Shown here: positions 62,401-64,000 of the stretch, in pieces | How positions within the stretch are numbered: the stretch's first letter is position 1 | Layout: each line of letters begins with the position of its first letter | Source of the DNA: Conchocele bisecta | Lineage: Eukaryota; Mollusca; Bivalvia; Lucinida; Thyasiridae | Direction: 5' to 3' | Assembly: GCA_029237695.1 (NCBI GenBank) | Contig: CM055267.1 | Coordinates: forward strand, 11,001,043 to 11,065,042 | Length of the DNA stretch: 64,000 nucleotides | Notes under the pieces: model-generated | Database searches by the model: none | Told to the model about the DNA's origin: nothing | Seen by the model: only the letters and a program-made list of their open reading frames with translations | Made by a program: the position numbers and the translations under genes

Positions 62401-62960
62401 CTACAGATGCGGATATTCTGTTTTCAATGCTGAATGGATATTGTAATCTCGGTGCAAACCAGTGGTGTCCCCATACACGTGTATTACTTGGTTAAAACTA
62501 AAACGAATGTAGAACTCAATTTAATCAATTTCTTCTGATACCATTTGTGAAAAGATGTATTGTGATAAAAAGTTGGCTGGAAGCATCCTGTTATGGTCTC
62601 TCAAGTTTGTCACATTGACACTATGTGCCTGTTGTGGGCTTATTTTTATGTTTATTTAGTGACAACTTTACATACCAGTATTTGCTTGATTTTTATGACA
62701 TTGCACAGGTGAGCGATATAGGGCCATCATGGCCCTCTTGTTTTTATTATCAAGGCGGCCACCGAGGGGATTAGCTTCGTTTAACGGTGCCAGTTTTTGT
62801 TCAGTATTGTGTCGTTGCCTCACAGACAGAGGAAGCAAGAAGACGCGCTGTATGAGCTGCCAGACCAGCTGAAGTCCGTGAGTTCGAGCGCCAAGCGGAC
62901 TGAGGACATGCTCTCCAACCAGATGCTGTCTGGCATCCCGGAAATTGACCTCGGCATCAT
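39155..62960 (+). CDS. C9orf78/Tls1 homologue (HCA59 family), six exons seen, 3' end outside window
   Basis: Join 39155-39249, 42395-42512, 44510-44568, 47004-47090, 53681-53749, 62826-62960: 563 bases, about 187 residues. The family (human C9orf78, fission yeast Tls1) is a mostly unstructured nuclear protein that binds the spliceosomal helicase BRR2. Diagnostic blocks match human: REKPKGVSSVGLALGKK, DPFKMKTGGYVDMKLLK, AAETNRRDEDAEM, EEELNRRKG, ALYELPD, and LSNQMLSGIPEIDLGI. All junctions have GT/AG and compatible phases (2, 0, 2, 2, 2, 2). The human protein is 289 residues, so about 100 C-terminal residues should lie beyond 64000. The N terminus (KKSTKKQFRKRKISSDSDD) is basic then acidic, as in the family. 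Introns of 2.0-9.1 kb are full of mobile elements. Confidence 0.93.
39560..39780 (+). repeat. Diverged short tandem repeat in intron 1
   Basis: GTAGACTATTTTGTATGCTT and TTGTACCCTATGTAACCCA alternate about five times with drift. Confidence 0.65.
40632..40859. mobile_element. MITE family C, intact
   Basis: Ends CTGTGACTGGAGAAATAGGG and the mirror CCCCATTTCTCCAGTCACAG; CTTATGGG/CCCATAAG also pair. The core has GATCAGCCTGTGCATCCGCA. A second copy at 43889-44441 is split by another MITE. Confidence 0.75.
41081..41303. mobile_element. hAT-like MITE with CAGWGGCGGATTCAGG ends
   Basis: Left end CAGAGGCGGATTCAGGGGG and right end CCTTGATCTGCCACTG are inverted. The middle has GGGGGGGCATGCCCCCGTAA. Such CAGTGGCGGATC-type ends are common in hAT MITEs of marine animals; no clean 8-bp duplication was seen. 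A fragment of the same element lies at about 54105-54155. Confidence 0.7.
41568..42224. mobile_element. Palindromic MITE family A, split by family B
   Basis: The outer parts ATGAGACAGGCCATGTGATT (left) and GGTACACAATCACATGGCTT + ATCTCAT (right) match the ends of 10152-10400. Family B sits in its middle. Confidence 0.75.
41735..42137. mobile_element. MITE family B, copy 1, nested in family A
   Basis: Ends CAGGGCTCCAGATAAG and CTTATCTGGAGCACTG are inverted, flanked by AGATA on both sides. Inside is a hairpin TTTCATTAGAATTGTCTCC with its mirror GGAGACAATTCTAATGAAA. Confidence 0.75.
42395..42512 (+). CDS. C9orf78/Tls1 homologue, exon 2 with NAGNAG acceptor
   Basis: 118 bases, SSVVSDVKELQRAREKPKGV to TQDVDS. 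The acceptor is GATTGCAGCAG: splicing at either AG keeps frame, the second starting at 42398 and dropping one residue (a Ser). The donor AGC/GTATGT is strong. Confidence 0.9.
42553..42970. mobile_element. TTAACYCTTTCA-ended MITE, family D
   Basis: Left end TTAACTCTTTCACCCCTAAG and right end GTGTTGAAAGGGTTAA are inverted; TTAA plus CCCTTT is the piggyBac-type terminus. A hAT-like MITE lies inside it. A second partial copy is at about 43366-43535, and a right end at 48113-48142. Confidence 0.6.
42772..42933. mobile_element. CACAGG palindromic hAT-like MITE, copy 1
   Basis: CACAGGTGGAAGACTCGGAC at the left and its mirror at the right; TATCTTCTATAAAAGAAGAT + A near the centre. The 8-bp target duplication is ATRCCACT (42764-42771 and 42934-42941, one mismatch). 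Other copies: 48165-48354 and 54777-54973. Confidence 0.8.
43315..43535 (+). repeat. Duplicate of the exon 2/intron 2 boundary region
   Basis: GCGTATGTGCAAA and about 190 bases after it repeat 42511-42710, including the donor-like GTATGT and the family D left half. The exon part itself is not duplicated. Confidence 0.65.
43889..44441. mobile_element. MITE family C, split by family B
   Basis: AGCTGTGACCGAAGAAATGG (left) and GCCTCATTTCTACAGTTAC (right) are the diverged ends of family C, with the GATCAGCATGTGCATCTGCA core. The break falls in CCCATAAGC/CTCATTTC, which is continuous at 40632-40859. Confidence 0.75.
44056..44420. mobile_element. MITE family B, copy 2, nested in family C
   Basis: Reverse-oriented relative of 41735-42137: starts CAGAGTTCCAGATAAGCTGC and ends TTATCTGGAGCGCTG. 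It shares the GACAATTCTAATGAAATGCC block. Confidence 0.75.
44510..44568 (+). CDS. C9orf78/Tls1 homologue, exon 3
   Basis: 59 bases, HDPFKMKTGGYVDMKLLKT plus two bases. Acceptor CACCAACAG, donor AAA/GTAAGG. Confidence 0.93.
44691..45042. mobile_element. MITE family B-like, copy 3, with clean 8-bp target duplication
   Basis: Ends CAGAGCTCCAGACAAG and CTTATCTGGAGCACTG. Flanked by ATCCAAAG on both sides (44683-44690 and 45043-45050), the hallmark of hAT insertion. The interior differs from copies 1 and 2. A hairpin CACTTAGTTGAGCTGCAAAA / TTTTGCAGCTCAAATAAGTG lies at about 44847-44896. Confidence 0.8.
45266..45740 (+). mobile_element. Helentron-like satellite fragment, relative of 15261
   Basis: GATAGCAAGGGGGTGCATAT and TTGCTCTTGAGGC start it. 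ACTTGAAGGATTGCTTC and CACACTCGCGCCACC follow, then CCAGTATGCCAAGGGGGCAT at the end. It abuts the 176-bp element to its right. Confidence 0.55.
45745..46720 (+). mobile_element. Helentron-like 176-bp satellite element, copy 1 (five monomers)
   Basis: 5' hairpin GTCGCGCCTGCTTTAGCAGA + GGCGCGAC, then GTCGTCGTCCGG, then five monomers of 176 bp (ACAATATCTCTTTAACCCCT, TTTCACATCAATGTTTGTCT, TCAAGGTCAAGGTCA). The tail is AGGCGCGACACCGC, hairpin CCGCTTCCGTGGCGG, then AATTCTTGT. Frames of about 105 codons in it are artefacts of the repeat. Confidence 0.75.
47004..47090 (+). CDS. C9orf78/Tls1 homologue, exon 4
   Basis: 87 bases, GTALSEAEKEAIGTAFAAET then NRRDEDAE; the family signature block. Acceptor TGTTTCAG, donor AAT/GTGAGT. 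Confidence 0.93.
47180..49414. mobile_element. 2.2-kb TA-flanked DNA element with TATTGGGACA ends
   Basis: CCGTATTTACCCTATGTATT at the left and AATACAAAGGGTAAATACGG at the right are inverted, with TA on both sides (47178-47179 and 49415-49416). GTGTCCCAAT-type blocks recur near both ends. No transposase frame was seen, so it is non-autonomous. It holds a 37-base T run (47458-47494) and a CACAGG MITE. The TA target suggests a Tc1/mariner-type mobiliser. Confidence 0.75.
48165..48354. mobile_element. CACAGG palindromic hAT-like MITE, copy 2
   Basis: CACAGGTGGAATAGTCGGAC and the mirror GTCCGAGTCTTCCACCTGTG, more diverged in the middle than the other copies. The 8-bp flanks match only partly (CTCAAACC and CTCACCAT). 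Nested in the TA-flanked element. Confidence 0.7.
49433..49522. repeat. 90-bp fold-back element
   Basis: TGCTCAAAGCCTCTGTTAGC pairs with GCTAACAGAGGTTTTGAGC, and CCTTAGCATTGCTAAGG forms the tip. Directly right of the TA element. Confidence 0.75.
49523..49945 (+). mobile_element. Helentron-like satellite fragment, 150-bp monomers
   Basis: GTCCGTCCGTCCGAG, then two to three monomers with TTATATCTCTGCAGTCC, TCATCATCCATA and CAAGGTCAAGGTCAAAT. Ends CGGCGGGCTCGACATGCGGC + CCGCGG. Related to the families at 3153 and 56395. Confidence 0.55.
50320..50490 (+). repeat. Satellite-element fragment
   Basis: GGCAAGAGGGGATATAGCGT and GGTCAAGGTCACTGAGGACT, related to 63120-63170 and, in reverse, to 53500-53560. 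Confidence 0.45.
50495..52151 (+). mobile_element. Helentron-like 176-bp satellite element, copy 2, with 30-bp expansion
   Basis: Same hairpin head (GTCGCGCCTGC) and same tail (ACCGCTTCTGTGGCGGAATT + CTTGT) as copy 1. Two to three normal 176-bp monomers come first (50580-50980), then the 30-bp array, then the end of a normal monomer. Confidence 0.75.
50983..52025 (+). repeat. 30-bp satellite array, about 35 units
   Basis: The unit is TGATAATATTTCACATCAAT + GTTTGTCTAC, an exact piece of the 176-bp monomer. Variation is mostly GATAAT versus GATGAT plus rare 1-bp indels that shift frame. Frames reading HINVCLLIIF or ISHQCLSTDN are by-products. It is not a CRISPR: there are no unique spacers. 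Confidence 0.95.
52257..53146. mobile_element. 890-bp near-perfect palindrome, hAT-like MITE with 8-bp target duplication
   Basis: The arms are about 435 bp and almost identical: CACAGGCGATTCTAGCGTGT at the left, its near-mirror ACATGCTAGAATCGCCTGTG at the right. Flanked by CCTTTTCC on both sides (52249-52256 and 53147-53154). The centre is TGACGTCA at 52697-52704. No coding capacity. It lies in intron 4 of the C9orf78/Tls1 gene. Confidence 0.88.
53500..53640. repeat. Satellite-element fragment before exon 5
   Basis: CAGTGACCTTGACCTTG (reversed AGGTCA pair) and GGCGGGCTCGACATGCGGGT + CGCGGCC, shared with 49900-49945. Ends about 40 bases before exon 5. Confidence 0.45.
53681..53749 (+). CDS. 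C9orf78/Tls1 homologue, exon 5
   Basis: 69 bases, QKYVEEELNRRKGVSTKDIV then AN. Acceptor GCATTGCAG, donor ATAA/GTAAGG. Confidence 0.92.
   Translation, partial: AEVCGRGAEQKEGRLHKGHCGQ
53811..55422. mobile_element. 1.6-kb DNA element with TACAGTC ends, in intron 5
   Basis: TACAGTCAAACTTGTCTTAA at the left and the mirror-like TTAGTACAGGTGCGACTGTA at the right; AAGCGGCC and GCTTAATACAGGTGG recur inside both ends. It holds a fragment of the CAGWGGCGGATTC MITE (about 54105-54155) and a CACAGG MITE. No transposase frame seen. Confidence 0.55.
54777..54973. mobile_element. CACAGG palindromic hAT-like MITE, copy 3
   Basis: CACAGGTGGAAGACTCGGAC and its mirror. Near-perfect pairing along about 95-bp arms (CCCATTACCCCACCCAC with GTGGGTGGGGTAATGGG). 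Flanked by an exact 8-bp duplication, TGTTTGGC (54769-54776 and 54974-54981). Confidence 0.88.
55423..55470 (+). mobile_element. Possible mariner-type end
   Basis: ACGAGGGATGTTCATAAAGT + TTGTTACC resembles the left end of mariner elements (ACGAGGG...TCAATAAGT). No matching right end or transposase was found, so this is a weak call. Confidence 0.35.
55471..56390. other. Intron 5 DNA, nothing recognised
   Basis: AT-rich with no shared repeat recognised. Confidence 0.35.
56395..56640 (+). mobile_element. Helentron-like satellite fragment, relative of 3153
   Basis: ACCCCTGGCATACAAAGTAT + GTCGAGGGGTAT hairpin head, CCGTACGTCCC, one monomer with TTATCTCTGTAACGG and GGCCTTCATGTCCAAGGTCA. Confidence 0.55.
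56854..58736 (+). mobile_element. Helentron-like composite satellite element, copy 2
   Basis: Same order as 7515-9067: AGCCAGGTTTTTT head, GGGCGGGCGGGCGGGCGGC stretch, about three monomers of the 175-bp kind, then about seven of the 143-bp kind (GCTTGCGGAAAGCGCGATCC). The tail is AAGGCGCGACATGCAGGCC...TTTCTTGTT. The 143-bp array is longer here (seven versus three units). Confidence 0.7.
59556..61064 (+). mobile_element. Helentron-like 176-bp satellite element, copy 3 (eight monomers)
   Basis: Eight monomers at exact 176-bp spacing, with TCAAGGTCAAGGTCA in most. The tail hairpin CCGCTTCCGTGGCGG and AATTCTTGTT are intact. The 5' hairpin is missing; the start is GTCGTCCGCGCGTCGTCG. Confidence 0.75.
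61215..61605 (+). mobile_element. SINE-like retroelement, diverged member of the AAAC-tailed family
   Basis: GGTTCATCC, CTGGCACCAGATTGGG, GGGATTCGAACCTGTTGACC and ATGACCTTAGATGTTG blocks in the usual order. The tail is CAATTCAATCCAATC rather than AAAC. Confidence 0.6.
62099..62405. mobile_element. MITE with AAAGTATACTTT repeats and a perfect 71-nt hairpin
   Basis: Ends TGTAGCCTATTTCATCAACA and its mirror; GCAAAGTATACTTT occurs twice in each end. The core (62241-62311) is a perfect inverted repeat with 35-bp arms around AGCCAAATTGGCT. The non-coding interior is AT-rich. It lies about 420 bases before exon 6. Confidence 0.85.
62826..62960 (+). CDS. C9orf78/Tls1 homologue, exon 6
   Basis: 135 bases, QRKQEDALYELPDQLKSV through SGIPEIDLGI. 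Acceptor TTGCCTCACAG; a second AG four bases on would break frame. Donor CAT/GTACGT at 62961. The next exon lies outside the window. Confidence 0.93.
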
Positions 62961-63119
62961 GTACGTACCCTCTCTTCTTTGTATCATGTATAACTCCTCT
63001 GATCTTTGTGTCTTGTACATCACCGCTCATTCTGGTATTGTATATGTTGACTCAGCATGTCATAATAGGTGGCTTAATCCTTAGACTGCTGGAAAGCAAA
63101 CTTGTTGTCTGCTGTTGTT

Positions 63120-64000
63120 ATCCCCTCGTCGATAGGCAAGAGGGGATATAGTGTTAGTCCATGTACGTACGTGTGTACATGCATTAGTAACGACTTTTAT
63201 ATTTAGCTCGCCTGCACCAAGTGCAGAAAGAGCTAATGGCGTACCCTCGGCATCCACACATTCAACGTAGCGGTAAATGTCTTATAACTTCTGTTTATTT
63301 TCATGGAACACCTTGATATTTCATACATGCATTCCTCAGATGACCCTCTATCATGCTCATTGCTGTAGCAAATCCACTATTCACGACCAACCCCTCACCA
63401 CACGGTCAATGTCACAAACGTGTGTGTCCACAAACTTAACGTTGGGGTATGTTATAACTTCTGTTACACCTTGATATTTCATACATGCATTCATGCGATG
63501 ACCCTCTATCATGCTGTAGCAAATCCATGACATAGCGCCCACGGCTTACCCCAAGTTCAAGGTCACAAAGATTGTGCGTTCATAAACTTTAACATTGGGG
63601 TAAATTTCTTGAGCGCTTTGATATTTCATACATGCATCCATCTGATGATTCTCTATCATGCTGTAGTAAATCCACAACCCCCTGCCCACGTCTTACGCCA
63701 AGGTCAAGGTCATAAACTTAACGTGGCATCAATTTCTTTTAATTTCTCTTTCTTTACAGGGAGCGCTTTGATATTTCATACATGCATCAATCTAATGATT
63801 CTCCATCATGCTGTAGCAAATCCACCGCCCACCACTGACCCCAAGGTCAAGGTCACAAACTTAGTGTGTTCATAAACTTCAAGTTGGGGTCAATTTCATA
63901 TAACTTACTAGTAGGTTTCGTTATAGGGAGCGCCTTGATATTTTATACATGCATTCATCTGATGATGCTCTATTATGCTGTAACAAATCCACGACTCACC
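63120..64000 (+). mobile_element. Helentron-like satellite elements running off the window
   Basis: First ATCCCCTCGTCGATAGGCAA + GAGGGGATATAG (hairpin head, 63120-63150). Then a new head TAGCTCGCCTGCACCAAGTG + CAGAAAGAGCTA (63204-63235), followed by monomers of about 140-170 bp with TTGATATTTCATACATGCAT, TCTATCATGCTGTAGCAAAT and CCAAGGTCAAGGTCA. Continues past 64000, in intron 6. Confidence 0.6.

Larger units (their letters stand above)
58743..62743 (+). mobile_element. Helentron-like 440-bp family element, copy 2, split by later insertions
   Basis: Head TAGCTCACCTGAGCC with AGCTCAC/GTGAGCT hairpin (58744-58774). Monomers with CATCCAAGATGGCCGCC and GGGGTCAAATAGTGGTCAAA run to about 59550. 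The 176-bp element follows, then the monomer resumes at 61065 (CTGAATATGGTAATGTCATA, ATCGAAGGTATTAACGAGAC). The matching tail AGGTGAGCGATATAGGGCCA + TCATGGCCCTCTTGTT is at 62707-62742; linking it to this copy across the SINE and MITE is an inference. Confidence 0.5.

Overview
This window is nuclear DNA from an animal, most likely a bivalve mollusc; I cannot fix the genus. The evidence is spliced genes with long introns, AT-rich intergenic DNA, and abundant bivalve-style repeats: satellite-bearing Helentron-like elements whose monomers carry TCAAGGTCA, tailed SINE-like copies, and many palindromic MITEs. There are no operons, CRISPR arrays or bacterial signals.

Only two spliced host genes can be supported, both on the + strand. 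(1) 32118-34977 is a three-exon gene for a 459-residue four-pass membrane protein of claudin/PMP22-like layout. Its cytosolic tail holds a PPPY motif and ends in 18 exact-length 7-residue repeats. (2) From 39155 past the right edge runs the homologue of C9orf78/Tls1 (HCA59 family), a spliceosome factor. Six coding exons (about 187 residues) are recognisable and all splice phases agree; the 3' exons lie outside the window. Two decayed mobile-element genes were also found. One is a frameshifted gene at 23.2-25.9 kb with PIN-like acidic motifs and a CXC cysteine cluster, lying between inverted repeats. The other is a CR1/Jockey-type reverse transcriptase fragment at 37.4-38.4 kb.

Layout. 0-22 kb: intergenic, a layered set of SINE-like copies, TTAA MITEs and Helentron-like satellites, including a three-deep nest at 5.6-9.6 kb. 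22-27 kb: the decayed transposon with the PIN/CXC-type gene. 28.5-32.1 kb: a 3.6-kb giant inverted repeat whose right end lies next to the start codon of the four-pass membrane gene. 32-36 kb: that gene and its 3' flank. 36-39 kb: SINEs and the RT fragment. 39-64 kb: the C9orf78/Tls1 gene, whose 2-9 kb introns are filled with hAT-like MITEs, an 890-bp palindrome with an 8-bp target duplication, a 2.2-kb TA-flanked element, and three copies of a 176-bp satellite element. One of those copies has spun off a 1-kb array of a 30-bp sub-unit.

The two host genes show no obvious functional link. The main biological story is how mobile DNA has shaped their introns and one probable promoter. The most testable ideas are: a NAGNAG acceptor inside the gene whose human homologue controls NAGNAG choice; a giant foldback as the promoter of the four-pass gene; a shared CTTGT(T) 3' end across unrelated satellite elements; and the PIN/CXC-type gene family as transposon cargo. 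All calls are from reading the sequence; no searches or folding programs were run.
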